Below are positions 33,966-42,884 of a DNA stretch of 64,000 nt, one piece after another. A program made the translations under genes and the position numbers. The stretch covers positions 248,001 through 312,000 of the forward strand of contig NZ_JABRXF010000001.1 of the NCBI RefSeq assembly GCF_013266695.1, written 5' to 3'. The stretch's first letter is position 1. The number at the start of each line of letters is the position of its first letter. Under the pieces are notes generated by a model. That model had not been told where the DNA came from, made no database searches, and saw only the letters and a list, made by a program, of their open reading frames with translations. The stretch comes from Hongsoonwoonella zoysiae (GTDB lineage Bacteria > Pseudomonadota > Alphaproteobacteria > Rhizobiales > Stappiaceae).

Positions 33966-35267
33966 ATGTCAACCGCAGACGGAATGACAGAACCGCGCCC
34001 GCCGAAAGGCAGCGGCCCCATGCAACGGCGCGAAGCACGCCTTGCCTGGGCCATGCTCGCGCCGACATTCCTGATCGTCTTCGCGATCGTCCTTTTCCCG
34101 CTGGTCGCCAATTTCTGGATCAGCGTGAAGCCGGTGGGGCTTGCCGACCTGCGCCCGCCCGCGATCCTCGTCAACGAACGCCTGCGCGGACGGCCCGAAG
34201 CCCCGGGCGACCCGGTGACGATCGAATATCGGCTGCGCAACTCATCGCAAGATGAGGAAATCCGCAATGCACGGCTCTCCGCTCCTCTTCCCGCAGGGTT
34301 CACCCCTGCTGCGGCACCTGAACACTGCAGCCTTGAGAATGGCGGAATTGTTTGCGATTTCGGCACGATCGCGCCGCGCTGGCGTGAAAGCGTCCGGCTG
34401 GAAGGCGCGGTCGATGCGGAATTTCTCAAGCTCGACGATCCGCTCAACGCCTACCCGGCCGTCACCTCGGGCGACGCCGACAACATCCTCACCAATTTCG
34501 AGTTCACGCTCGAGAACTTTCGCCGCGTCTTCAGCGGCGCGGAATTCTGGTCCGTCCTCAAGGTCACCATCTATTATACCGTCTTCGGCACGGGCGGCGC
34601 GCTCGTGCTTGGCCTGTTCGCAGCCCAGCTAATGAATGAAAGCTTCAAGGGCCGCGGCTTCCTTCGCGGCTTGTTTCTCTTCCCCTATGTGGCGCCGGTC
34701 ATCGCCGTCGCCTTCACCTGGGTCGTGCTGTTCGACCCGTTTTCGGGCATGCTCAACGCGCTCCTGACCCGCATGGGCGTCGTCGCGGAGCCGGTGAACT
34801 TCTTCGGCGCCCGTTCTATTCCCATCACGCTTTTCGGCCTGACGTTCGACTTTCCTCTGGCGCTTTCCACGGTGATCGCGTTCGAGGCCTGGCGGTATTT
34901 CCCCCTGTCGTTCCTCTTCATCCTGGCGCGGATGCAATCGCTTTCTAGCGACCTTTACGAAGCGGCCGAAATGGACGGGGCAACGCCGCTGCAGCAGTTC
35001 TGGTACATCTCCCTGCCGCAACTCGTCGGAATTCTATCCATCCTGTTCCTGCTGCGCTTCATCTGGACCTTCAACAAGTTCGACGACATCTTCCTGCTCA
35101 CGGGAGGTGCCGCCGGCACGCGTACGCTCACCGTCGATGTCTACGAACAGGGCTTCGCCCTTTCGAACCTCGGTGCGGGTGCCGCGGTCGCCGTCGTCGT
35201 CTTCGTCCTTCTCGTCACATTCGCAACGCTCTTCATCCGCTTTTCGCCGAAGGAGGAAGGGCTATGA
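33966..35267 (+). CDS. Sugar ABC transporter permease (MalF type) with DUF11-like periplasmic insertion
   Basis: 433 residues from ATG 33966. After the first membrane helix (about 26-52) comes an insertion of about 110 residues before the normal family sequence resumes at FTLENFRRVFSGAEFW (about 180). The core of the insertion (about 82-150: VTIEYRLRNSSQDEEIRNAR, LPAGFTPAA, CDFGTIAPRWRESVRLEG) resembles a DUF11/Ig-like beta-sandwich. The permease part has the EAA loop (EAAEMDGATPLQQFWYISLP). The frame also opens at TTG 33954. Its stop overlaps the next permease start (ATGA). Confidence 0.92.
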   Translation: MSTADGMTEPRPPKGSGPMQRREARLAWAMLAPTFLIVFAIVLFPLVANFWISVKPVGLADLRPPAILVNERLRGRPEAPGDPVTIEYRLRNSSQDEEIRNARLSAPLPAGFTPAAAPEHCSLENGGIVCDFGTIAPRWRESVRLEGAVDAEFLKLDDPLNAYPAVTSGDADNILTNFEFTLENFRRVFSGAEFWSVLKVTIYYTVFGTGGALVLGLFAAQLMNESFKGRGFLRGLFLFPYVAPVIAVAFTWVVLFDPFSGMLNALLTRMGVVAEPVNFFGARSIPITLFGLTFDFPLALSTVIAFEAWRYFPLSFLFILARMQSLSSDLYEAAEMDGATPLQQFWYISLPQLVGILSILFLLRFIWTFNKFDDIFLLTGGAAGTRTLTVDVYEQGFALSNLGAGAAVAVVVFVLLVTFATLFIRFSPKEEGL

Positions 35268-36493
35268 GCCTCCGCACCGGATATCTCGCCGCCGTGCTCG
35301 TCGGCGCGCTTTGGGGCGCGCTTTTCATCGTCGTCACGGGCGTGCTCTTTACCCTCGTCACCGGCACGGTTTCCGCACCGCCGGCGGGTGCCGCAGCATT
35401 GGCCGGCACCGTCTCCGCGCTGTTGCTTGTCTCGGCTCAGGAAGACGCCCGCACGCGAGCCCGCCGGGCGGTCGCGGCGATATCCGTTCCGCTCGTGCTT
35501 GGTTTGCTTACCTTCATGACGCCCTTCGGGCTGCCGCTCGACAGGGAGCCGCTCTGGCAGTTGCTCGCGCTGGTTCTCTTCGTGGCAAGCGTCGCCTTCG
35601 CGAATGAGCGTTGCCTCGCCGGCATCCCGCGCGGGGCCATCAACAGGTATCAGTGCGAGCTTGTCTTCACCCGCGCGATGAAGGGCATCGGCTTCGCCGT
35701 CTTCACCATTATCGTCGCCCTGCCCTTCTACGTCATGGTGATGACGAGCTTTAAAAGCCAGCAGTCGCTGCTTGCCAACCCGCTCGACCTTTCCATTGAT
35801 CTCTCGCAAGGCGTTGACAGCCTTTTCCGCTCCTACGTGGAGCTTTTCACCCAGTTCAATTTCGGAAGATACCTGCTCGTTTCGGCGATCGTTTCGATCG
35901 GCACCGTTCTGATAACGCTGTCGTTTTCCGTGCCGGGTGCCTATGCGGTCTCGCGCCTGCGCTTCAAGGGGCGGGATTTCCTCGCCCGCTCGGTGCTGCT
36001 TATCTACATGGTGCCGGCGATCGTGCTCGTCATTCCGCTTTACGCGGTCTTCTCGCAACTGGGCCTGAGAAACAGCCTGACGGGCCTTTTGATCGTCTAC
36101 CCGGCAACGACGATCCCCGTCGCGCTTTACATGCTGCAGGGTTATTTCAGGGGGCTTCCCTCCGAACTTGAGGAAGCCGGCCTCATGGACGGGCTGACGC
36201 GCCTCGGCGTCATCTGGAAGATCACGCTTCCGCTTTCGCTGCCCGCGCTTGCCTCCGTTTCGCTCTACGTCTTCATGATCGCGTGGAACGAGTTTCTCTT
36301 CGCCTACATGTTTCTCGACGATCCGGCGATCTTCACGCTCTCGCGCGGCGTCGTTTCCCTCAACTCCTCCGAAGTACCGCGCCAGCACCTGATGGCGGGC
36401 GCGGTGGTCGCCACCGTGCCGGTGCTGGTGATTTTCCTGTGGTTCGAGCGCTTCCTAGTGCAAGGCCTCACCGCCGGAAGCGTCAAAGGTTAA
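35264..36493 (+). CDS. Sugar ABC transporter permease (MalG type) with extra N-terminal membrane segments
   Basis: 409 residues, about 120 longer than a typical MalG-type permease (about 280). The extra N-terminus (1-130) has about four hydrophobic segments (TGYLAAVLVGALWGALFIVV, AAALAGTVSALLLV, AAISVPLVLGLLTF, LWQLLALVLFVASVAF). The standard fold then starts near GIGFAVFTIIVALPFYVMVM. The EAA loop (EEAGLMDGLTRLGVIWKITLP) is intact. It forms the translocation pore with the preceding permease. Confidence 0.92.
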   Translation: MSLRTGYLAAVLVGALWGALFIVVTGVLFTLVTGTVSAPPAGAAALAGTVSALLLVSAQEDARTRARRAVAAISVPLVLGLLTFMTPFGLPLDREPLWQLLALVLFVASVAFANERCLAGIPRGAINRYQCELVFTRAMKGIGFAVFTIIVALPFYVMVMTSFKSQQSLLANPLDLSIDLSQGVDSLFRSYVELFTQFNFGRYLLVSAIVSIGTVLITLSFSVPGAYAVSRLRFKGRDFLARSVLLIYMVPAIVLVIPLYAVFSQLGLRNSLTGLLIVYPATTIPVALYMLQGYFRGLPSELEEAGLMDGLTRLGVIWKITLPLSLPALASVSLYVFMIAWNEFLFAYMFLDDPAIFTLSRGVVSLNSSEVPRQHLMAGAVVATVPVLVIFLWFERFLVQGLTAGSVKG

Positions 36494-36504
36494 GCGGCTA
36501 ATTC

Positions 36505-37803
36505 ATGACGATGGAACAACAAAAAATGCCCGAAAATCTCGATACGCAAGCGCGTTCGATCCTGAAGGAGAACGACCTTGGCGGATATACCATCCCGACC
36601 AAGGGTCTTTATCCTTATCAATGGAACTGGGATTCGGCTTTCGTCGCCAGAGGCTTCGCCAGCTTTGACCTCGACCGCGCGTGGAAGGAGATCGAGACCC
36701 TTTTCGAAGGGCAATGGGACGATGGCATGGTCCCGCATATCGTCTTCCGAAAGGACGATCCGAGCTATTTCCCGGGCCCCGCCGTCTGGGGCACGAACCA
36801 GGCGCTGCCGACATCCGGCCATTCGCAGCCGCCGGTGGTCGCCACTGTCGTTCGCGACATCTACGAAGCCGATCGTGAAGCGGGGGAAGCGCGTGCCCGC
36901 GCGCTCTTTCCGAAGATCCTCGCCTGGCACCGCTGGTTTCATCGTTTCCGCGATCCAGGCGGCCTCGGTGTCATAGCCGTCATTCACCCCTGGGAGAGCG
37001 GGCGCGACAACACGCCCGACTGGGACGGCCCGATGCGGGCGGTGGATACATCGAACGTAAAACCGTACGTGCGCAAGGACACATCCCACGTCGACCCTTC
37101 GATGCGCCCGCTGAAAGCGGATTACGACCGGTATCTCGCCATTGTCGATTTCGGACGTTCCTGCGGCTGGGATGCGGAGCAGGTCGCGCGCGACTGTCCG
37201 TTTTTCGTGGCAGACCCCGGAACGACTTTCATTCTGCTCAGGGCCGATCGGGATTTGCTGGCACTTGCGCAGGCCTTCGGGGAAGACGAAGCGGCGCAAG
37301 AGATCCAGGAATGGATAGAGCGGGCGGAAACCGGCGCGATCAAGCACCTTTGGAGCGATGAGGCGGAAGGCTTCGTAAGCCGCGATTTGCGCAAGAACAA
37401 GCTCATGGACGGCATTTCGAGCGCGTCCTTTCTTTCCGTCTATGCCGGGATCTCGGACGAACAAACGAACGCCGCCTTCGCCCGCCAGTTCGACAGGATT
37501 GCCGAAAAGGTTTCCTACCTCATGCCCTCATGGGATCCGGAGGACAGCCGCTTCGAGCATCTGCGCTATTGGCGAGGACCCGTCTGGGCGGTCGTCAATT
37601 CCATGATCGGGCGTGGCCTGCTGGAGGCCGGCGATCTCAAGCGTGCCGAACGCATTCGCGCCGACACCGCACGTCTTATCGAGACGAGCGGCTTTGCCGA
37701 ATATTTTTCGCCCGTGACCGGGGCGGGTGCGGGCGGCGGCACCTTCTCATGGACAGCCGCCGTCTGGCTTTTCTTCGCGCGGCACGAAATCCCTCAAGAC
37801 TGA
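36505..37803 (+). CDS. Glucosylglycerate/mannosylglycerate hydrolase-like glycosidase (GH63-related)
   Basis: 432 residues of an (alpha/alpha)6-barrel glycosidase. [16 protein letters not shown] (about 37-52), [15 protein letters not shown] (67-81), [17 protein letters not shown] (161-177) and [11 protein letters not shown] (about 397-407) match the MGH1-like family that includes bacterial glucosylglycerate and mannosylglycerate hydrolases. The Asp of ESGRDN and the Glu of AEYF are the expected acid/base pair. No signal peptide: the substrate would be cleaved after import by the surrounding ABC transporter. Exact glycoside is inferred, not proven. Confidence 0.8.
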   Translation: MTMEQQKMPENLDTQARSILKENDLGGYTIPTKGLYPYQWNWDSAFVARGFASFDLDRAWKEIETLFEGQWDDGMVPHIVFRKDDPSYFPGPAVWGTNQALPTSGHSQPPVVATVVRDIYEADREAGEARARALFPKILAWHRWFHRFRDPGGLGVIAVIHPWESGRDNTPDWDGPMRAVDTSNVKPYVRKDTSHVDPSMRPLKADYDRYLAIVDFGRSCGWDAEQVARDCPFFVADPGTTFILLRADRDLLALAQAFGEDEAAQEIQEWIERAETGAIKHLWSDEAEGFVSRDLRKNKLMDGISSASFLSVYAGISDEQTNAAFARQFDRIAEKVSYLMPSWDPEDSRFEHLRYWRGPVWAVVNSMIGRGLLEAGDLKRAERIRADTARLIETSGFAEYFSPVTGAGAGGGTFSWTAAVWLFFARHEIPQD

Positions 37804-37820
37804 CGGAACGGAGCTGTTTC

Positions 37821-38906
37821 ATGGGTGCGATCCGGCTGGAAGCGGTCGAGAAATGGTTCGGCGACCTGCAGGTGATCAAGGGCGTCGATCTTGATATCGC
37901 CGACGGCGAATTCGTCATTTTCGTCGGCCCCTCCGGCTGCGGAAAATCGACGTTGCTTCGCATGATCTCCGGTTTGGAGGAAGCAAGCCGCGGCAAGATC
38001 CTGATCGACGGGGAGGACGTCACGGCCCGTCCGCCGTCGGGTCGCGGGCTTTCCATGGTATTCCAGTCCTATGCACTTTATCCGCATATGTCGGTACGCG
38101 AAAACGTCGGTTTTCCGCTGAAAACCGCAGGCATGGCGAAGGCGGACATCGAGAAGAAGGTGGCCGAAGCCGCCGATATCCTGAAGCTCAGCGACTATCT
38201 CGACCGCCGCCCCAAGGCGCTTTCAGGCGGCCAGCGCCAGCGCGTCGCCATAGGTCGCGCAATCGTGCGCGAACCGAAAGGGTTCCTCTTCGACGAACCG
38301 CTTTCCAACCTCGATGCGGCCCTTCGCGTGGAAATGCGGCTCGAGATCGCCCGCCTTCACAACCGCCTCGGCACGACGATGATCTATGTGACTCACGATC
38401 AGGTGGAGGCGATGACGCTCGCCGACAAGATCGTCGTGCTTCAGACCGGCCGGATCGAGCAGGAGGGCAGCCCGCGCGAACTTTACGAGCGCCCGGACAA
38501 CCTCTTCGTAGCCCAATTCATCGGCTCGCCTAAGATGAATACCTTGCCGATATCGGTATCCGGCGCTGAATTTGTTCTGGTTTCCGATAGCAACATCAAG
38601 GGCAGAGGCAAATATCCGCATGCAGAGAGCATCAGAAAAGCCAGAACACTCGGCATCAGGCCGGAACATATTGAAGTTTCATCTACGGACAATGAACAAG
38701 CGAACTGCGAAGGTACCGTTGAGGTCGTGGAATATCTGGGCGCCGATACTTTCCTTTATGTCGTGGTCGAAGGGCTTGAGACCGTGATGGTGAGGACGCC
38801 GGGCACAATGGTTCACCGGCCTGGAGACCGTGTCGGGCTGAAATTCCTGACGGATCACCTTCATTTCTTCGACACTGACGGCAAGGCGATCCGCGAATAT
38901 CCCTGA
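37821..38906 (+). CDS. Sugar ABC transporter ATP-binding protein (MalK/UgpC type)
   Basis: 361 residues from ATG 37821 ([14 protein letters not shown]). Walker [10 protein letters not shown] (about 36-44), Q-loop [13 protein letters not shown], signature LSGGQRQR, Walker [13 protein letters not shown] and switch His [13 protein letters not shown] are all intact. The C-terminal TOBE regulatory domain follows ([23 protein letters not shown]). It energises the two permeases. It is 17 bases downstream of the glycosidase gene and ends the operon. Upstream in-frame codons to 37530 are a shadow of the glycosidase. Confidence 0.95.
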   Translation: MGAIRLEAVEKWFGDLQVIKGVDLDIADGEFVIFVGPSGCGKSTLLRMISGLEEASRGKILIDGEDVTARPPSGRGLSMVFQSYALYPHMSVRENVGFPLKTAGMAKADIEKKVAEAADILKLSDYLDRRPKALSGGQRQRVAIGRAIVREPKGFLFDEPLSNLDAALRVEMRLEIARLHNRLGTTMIYVTHDQVEAMTLADKIVVLQTGRIEQEGSPRELYERPDNLFVAQFIGSPKMNTLPISVSGAEFVLVSDSNIKGRGKYPHAESIRKARTLGIRPEHIEVSSTDNEQANCEGTVEVVEYLGADTFLYVVVEGLETVMVRTPGTMVHRPGDRVGLKFLTDHLHFFDTDGKAIREYP

Positions 38907-39012
38907 CCGGGAAATTCAGGTTACGGAAGAGGCTGAAAAGATTACCCTTTTCCATATACCGGTTTCGCACTACACTTGAACATATCTGCAACAACCGAAA
39001 GGAGGTGATCCA

Positions 39013-39102
39013 ATGTCGAGTGAGTTTTCAGGATCGGACCTGTTGTCTGGGCGGGACTCCTTAGTGTTGGAGCAGCCTTTGACGCGAAAGGTTTCCGCCT
39101 AA
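39013..39102 (+). CDS. 29-residue ORF behind a near-perfect Shine-Dalgarno
   Basis: AAAGGAGGTGATCC (38998-39011) is the full complement of the usual 16S rRNA 3' end and sits one base before ATG 39013. The ORF encodes MSSEFSGSDLLSGRDSLVLE followed by QPLTRKVSA and stops at 39102. No family recognised; serine- and leucine-rich, no membrane segment. It is followed by two hairpins, a palindromic repeat and a terminator at 39253. It could be a real small protein, a leader peptide or the coding part of a dual-function RNA. Confidence 0.5.
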   Translation: MSSEFSGSDLLSGRDSLVLEQPLTRKVSA

Positions 39103-39111
39103 AGCGCTTTC

Positions 39112-39213
39112 CACGAAAGCGGGATCGCTTTCGTGACAAGAAATCGCTTCAGGATCAATACCTTGAGCATATTCTTGTCGCCAAATCCGATTCAGATTTG
39201 GCGGGATATGCTC
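39112..39213. repeat. Rhizobial-type intergenic palindromic repeat
   Basis: Two nested palindromes follow the small ORF. CACGAAAGCG (39112-39121) and CGCTTTCGTG (39126-39135) form a perfect 10-bp stem. GAGCATAT (39165-39172) and ATATGCTC (39206-39213) enclose GCCAAATC/GATTTGGC (39180-39187, 39195-39202). The pattern GAGCAT..(stem)..ATGCTC followed by TGGATC resembles the dispersed palindromes common in Rhizobiaceae and Brucellaceae intergenic regions. No second copy was noticed in this window. Confidence 0.6.
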
Positions 39214-39252
39214 TGGATCTGATCCGGGCACCAGGTTTCGACCTGTCTCACG

Positions 39253-39282
39253 GAGGGCCGCATTCTGCGGCCCTCTTGTGCT
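39253..39282. terminator. Bidirectional rho-independent terminator
   Basis: GAGGGCCGCA (39253-39262) and TGCGGCCCTC (39266-39275) form a perfect 10-bp stem with a TTC loop, followed by TTGTGCTTT. It lies between the plus-strand sugar operon or small ORF and the minus-strand ThDP enzyme gene. Confidence 0.88.
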
Positions 39283-39298
39283 TTAAGCCGTTGTTTTG

Positions 39299-40927
39299 TC
39301 AGATTTTTCCATCATAAGCGCGACGGCCGATGCGGCAGGCGAGCAGGGTAAAGGTATCGCGCGACAAGGCGTCCTCGGCTTCCCGCTTCAAAGCATCGGC
39401 ATCGTCGATCCACACACCATGGCCGCCGTAAACCCTTGCCAATGCAGGGAAATCCGTCCCGCCGAAGTCGACACCGAGGTTCGGTCTCTGGGTGTTTCGC
39501 TGCTTAAGTTCAATGAGGGCAAGGCTTTCGTCGACAAGGACGCAGACGATCACCGGCAGGCCCAAATCACGTAGCGTCGCCAACTCCCCTAGCCCCATTT
39601 CGAGGCCGGCGTCGCCGACGAAAACGATCACCGGGCGATCCTTCTCCGCCAGTTTATGCCCCATGCCGAGCGGCAGCGCGCAGGCCATGGTGCAAAGGGC
39701 CGAGGACTGGAGCATGCCGCGCGAAAGCGGCGTTTCCCAGATTTGCGAAACGAGGATACGATGCGCGCCGCTGTCGGCGGTTGCCACCGTTTCCGCCGGT
39801 AAAACCTCGCGCAGCGCGTGGAAAACCGCAGCCGGCCCCCAACCTTCCGCCTCCGCCGTAAAATCGGACTTCAGCTTCTCGCGCGCCGCCTGAGGTTCGC
39901 CTTCCGGCCATGTCGGGCGAGGTTCTATCCCCTCAGAAAGGGCGGAGAGCGCCGGCGCGAGGCGGCTTGTCAGCGTATGGCGGACGGAATGCATGCCGTG
40001 GGTGCGCACGACCGGGGATATCTCGATGACAGGCGCACCCTCTGGCCAGGGGTTGCGCCAGTTTATCCGCATCTCGATCGGGTCGTAGCCGAGAAGCAGG
40101 ATACAGTCGCTTGTCTCAAGAAGCGGCAGCAAATGCTTGTCGGCCTTGGGGCTTAACCCCGCACCGCCAAGGGCAAGCGGATCGGCCTCATCGAGCAGCC
40201 CCTTGGCCTTGTAGCTCGTTATTAGCGGCACGTTGAAGCGGCGGCAGAACGCGGATATCTCCTCGCCCGCGCCCTCGTTCACCGCGTCCACACCGGCGAT
40301 GGCGACGGGTTTTTGGGCGGTTTGGAACAACGCCCTCGCGGCGTCGAGATTAATTCCAGAAGGGGTGAAAAAGGTTCCGGAACCGGGTAGTGAGAATTCC
40401 TTTGATGGCTCTTCGGTCATTCCTTCGGCCACACCGATCGGCACGTCGATATGGACCGGACCGGGCTGGCCTTCGAGGGCGATGGTGATCGCCTTTTCCA
40501 TCATCCGGTCGATGGCGCCGAGGTTCGCCCGGAAACTTGCCTTAACGACAGGACGCAGAAGCTGCTGATGGTCGAAAACCTGGTGGGTGTAGGTTTCAGC
40601 TTCCGCAGCGTCCACACAGCCGGTGAGGAAAATCAGCGGCACCCGGTCCTGCCAGGCGTTGGCGACGACGTTGATCGCATTGGCGACCCCCGGCCCGAGC
40701 GTTGCAAGAAGCACGCCCGGCGCGTTCTTTCCGGCCCTGGCTTCTGCATGCCAGACACCTTCGGCCATGAAGCCGCCGGAGTTCTCATGCTTGACGAGAT
40801 GGAAGGCGAGGCCGGCCCGCTCCAGCGCATCCATGACCGCGAGAACCTCGCCACCCGGAATGCCGAAGGCGTGGCGGCAGCCTGCCGAATAAAGCTTGGC
40901 CGCGATAAGATCGGCACCCGTGGTCAT
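39299..40927 (-). CDS. Thiamine diphosphate-dependent enzyme (acetolactate synthase/oxalyl-CoA decarboxylase-like)
   Basis: 542 residues with the three-domain ThDP layout. The N-terminal domain has FGIPGGEVLAVMDAL and the cofactor-activating Glu in VKHENSGGFMAEG, then ATLGPGVANAINVVANAW. The C-terminal domain has the Mg-ThDP motif beginning GDAGLEMGLGELATLRDLGLP and ending near VDESLALIELKQ. Because its gene overlaps the class III CoA-transferase gene by 4 bases, the acyl-CoA lyase/decarboxylase branch is at least as likely as an acetolactate synthase. The third glycine-type residue in GDG is Ala here. Substrate open. Confidence 0.85.
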   Translation of the reverse strand: MTTGADLIAAKLYSAGCRHAFGIPGGEVLAVMDALERAGLAFHLVKHENSGGFMAEGVWHAEARAGKNAPGVLLATLGPGVANAINVVANAWQDRVPLIFLTGCVDAAEAETYTHQVFDHQQLLRPVVKASFRANLGAIDRMMEKAITIALEGQPGPVHIDVPIGVAEGMTEEPSKEFSLPGSGTFFTPSGINLDAARALFQTAQKPVAIAGVDAVNEGAGEEISAFCRRFNVPLITSYKAKGLLDEADPLALGGAGLSPKADKHLLPLLETSDCILLLGYDPIEMRINWRNPWPEGAPVIEISPVVRTHGMHSVRHTLTSRLAPALSALSEGIEPRPTWPEGEPQAAREKLKSDFTAEAEGWGPAAVFHALREVLPAETVATADSGAHRILVSQIWETPLSRGMLQSSALCTMACALPLGMGHKLAEKDRPVIVFVGDAGLEMGLGELATLRDLGLPVIVCVLVDESLALIELKQRNTQRPNLGVDFGGTDFPALARVYGGHGVWIDDADALKREAEDALSRDTFTLLACRIGRRAYDGKI

Positions 40928-42207
40928 GCGTCGTCTCCGGTATCGATGATGTTCTTTGCTTTCAGGCCCGCGATCTCTTCGTCGCTCATTTCCAGAAATC
41001 GCGAGAGCACATGCGCCGTGTCCTGCCCGAGCCGCGGCGGGGCGGCCCGGTAGGTGACCGGCGTTTCGCTCATCTTGATCGGGTTTCCGATGAGATCCAC
41101 CGAACCGCTGCCGCTTGCTTCATGCGGCAGGGTGATGCGCATGCCGCGATGCAGGATCTGCTCGTCGGAAAAGACCTGTTCCAGATCGTTGATCGGCCCG
41201 CAGGGAACGCCAGCCTTTTCAAGTTCGGCAATCCACCAGTCGGCCGGATGTCTTGCCGTCAGACCTTCGATGATCGGCTCCAGTTCCTTGCGGTTGCGCA
41301 CCCTGTCGGCGTTTTTCGCAAAGCGCGGGTCTTCGGCAAGCGCAGGTTCGCCCGCGACCTCGCAAAACCGGGAAAACTGCGCATCGTTGCCGACCGCTAT
41401 GATGAAGGCGCGATCACTCGCGCGATAGGCGTTATAGGGAACGATGGTCGGATGGGCATTGCCGCGCCGGGGTGGCACCTCGCCATCCGTGAGATACGCG
41501 ACGCCCTGGTTGATGAGCCAGGCGACTTGCGTGTCGAGAAGGGCGACGTCGATATACTGCCCCTTGCCGCTGACATGCCGATGATGAAGGGCGGCAAGGA
41601 TCGCATTCGATGCATACATGCCGCACATGACGTCGGCGATGCCGACACCCGCCTTGGTCGGCTCTCCACCTTCCTCGTCCGGCTTGCCGGTGAGTGACAT
41701 GATGCCGCCCATGCCCTGAATGAGGAAATCGTAACCGGCACGCGCCGCATAAGGCCCTGTCTGGCCAAAGCCCGAGATCGAGCAATAGATCAGGCGCGGG
41801 TTGAGCGCCTTCAGGCTTTCATAATCAAGCCCGCGCCGATTCAGGTCGCCCACCTTGAAATTCTCGATCAGGATGTCGGCCTTTTCGGCGAGTTTGCGGA
41901 TCAGCGCCTGACCATCCTCGGAAGCGATATCGACGGCAAGCGAGCGCTTGTTGCGGTTCGCGCTCATGTAATAGGCGCTTTCGCGCGTCTCGCGGCCTTG
42001 CGCATCCTTCAGGAAGGGCGGGCCCCAGCCGCGCGTATCGTCACCCTTTCCCGGCCTTTCGATCTTGATGATCGTCGCGCCAAGGTCACCCAGTAGCTGG
42101 GTTGCCGTCGGCCCGGCGAGAATGCGCGACAGGTCCAGCACCAAAACGCCGGAAAGCGGGCCCTTCTGCCCGCTTCCAACTCCATCCCGACTTTGATCCG
42201 CCGTCAC
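40924..42207 (-). CDS. CaiB/BaiF class III CoA-transferase
   Basis: About 427 residues from GTG 42207 (TADQSRDGVGSG); the frame stays open to 42276 but would overlap the next gene. Family motifs: GPLSGVLVLDLSRILAGPTA, GATIIKIERPGKGDDTRGWGPPF, NRNKRSLAVDI, ISGFGQTGPYAARAGYDFLI with the catalytic Asp in GYDFLIQGMGG, and AGVPCGPINDLEQVF. It moves CoA between carboxylic acids, as in formyl-CoA:oxalate transferase. The overlap with the ThDP enzyme gene suggests that the transferase makes the CoA thioester the ThDP enzyme then cleaves. Confidence 0.9.
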   Translation of the reverse strand: MTADQSRDGVGSGQKGPLSGVLVLDLSRILAGPTATQLLGDLGATIIKIERPGKGDDTRGWGPPFLKDAQGRETRESAYYMSANRNKRSLAVDIASEDGQALIRKLAEKADILIENFKVGDLNRRGLDYESLKALNPRLIYCSISGFGQTGPYAARAGYDFLIQGMGGIMSLTGKPDEEGGEPTKAGVGIADVMCGMYASNAILAALHHRHVSGKGQYIDVALLDTQVAWLINQGVAYLTDGEVPPRRGNAHPTIVPYNAYRASDRAFIIAVGNDAQFSRFCEVAGEPALAEDPRFAKNADRVRNRKELEPIIEGLTARHPADWWIAELEKAGVPCGPINDLEQVFSDEQILHRGMRITLPHEASGSGSVDLIGNPIKMSETPVTYRAAPPRLGQDTAHVLSRFLEMSDEEIAGLKAKNIIDTGDDA

Positions 42208-42238
42208 TTTACCGTTCCAGCCTCTGTTTAAAGCGGCC

Positions 42239-42730
42239 TCACCCCATCCTGAGCCTGACGACAAGACCGGTGACAAAGCCGAACGCCATATGCCCGATCA
42301 GCGACGCCCAGGCCAACGGCACGAAGCCCAGGAACGGCGGCAGACCGGCGAAGACATGCGCCATGATGTAAAGCGCGAAGACCCAAAGACCAACACCGTA
42401 TCCGAGCGCGACCACATACCACGGCAGAAACGGCAGGAAACGGTCCGCAATGGGCTTGGCGACGAAAAGATAACCCAGCGGGTAAAACACAACGCCGACG
42501 ACAAGGTGGATCAATTCCGCGAGAGGCAAGTTCTGAAAGCCGAACACCGACTGGACAAGGGCGGCGGGCTGAAGCGGGCCGCCGACCCATAGCGGCGTTA
42601 TGACCCGCGCCCAAAACTCCCAGGTTCCATCGGCCAAAATGCCTGCGCCAATAGCCGTGAGCAGTGTGGCGAGCGTCAAGGGCGGGAAGGCGAGGCTCAA
42701 TGTCCTCTGATTGATTTCCAGTGCGTTCAT
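42239..42730 (-). CDS. Four-helix membrane protein of unknown function
   Basis: 163 residues with four clear hydrophobic segments (about 13-33, 68-90, 100-125, 135-158). MNALEINQRTLSLAFPPLTL starts it; LPLAELIHLVVGVVFYPLGY and LGFVPLAWASLIGHMAFGFV are the most distinctive stretches, with His residues inside the helices. No family recognised. The end of the CoA-transferase reading frame approaches within 31 bases, so the two may be co-transcribed. Confidence 0.75.
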   Translation of the reverse strand: MNALEINQRTLSLAFPPLTLATLLTAIGAGILADGTWEFWARVITPLWVGGPLQPAALVQSVFGFQNLPLAELIHLVVGVVFYPLGYLFVAKPIADRFLPFLPWYVVALGYGVGLWVFALYIMAHVFAGLPPFLGFVPLAWASLIGHMAFGFVTGLVVRLRMG

Positions 42731-42884
42731 GATCGGGCACTCCTGTCTTTTTTCACGTGCGCTGCGTTTGCGCCGACGAAAGTGCGCCCGCTTACTGCTC
42801 CGCTCAACACAAAGTGCCGTTACGTAAATTTAGTTATTCTTCGCGCGTTCGTGATGATTGCGCGCGATTTCTTGAAAGCCAAAT

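Noticed and set aside
37530-37820. Upstream in-frame extension of the sugar ATPase
   Set aside because: Shadow of the glycosidase gene in another frame; ATG 37821 starts a normal MalK-type N-terminus.
38998-39011. Possible 16S rRNA 3' end on the minus strand
   Set aside because: Only the 14-base anti-SD complement matches; flanking bases do not resemble rRNA, and an ATG follows on the plus strand.
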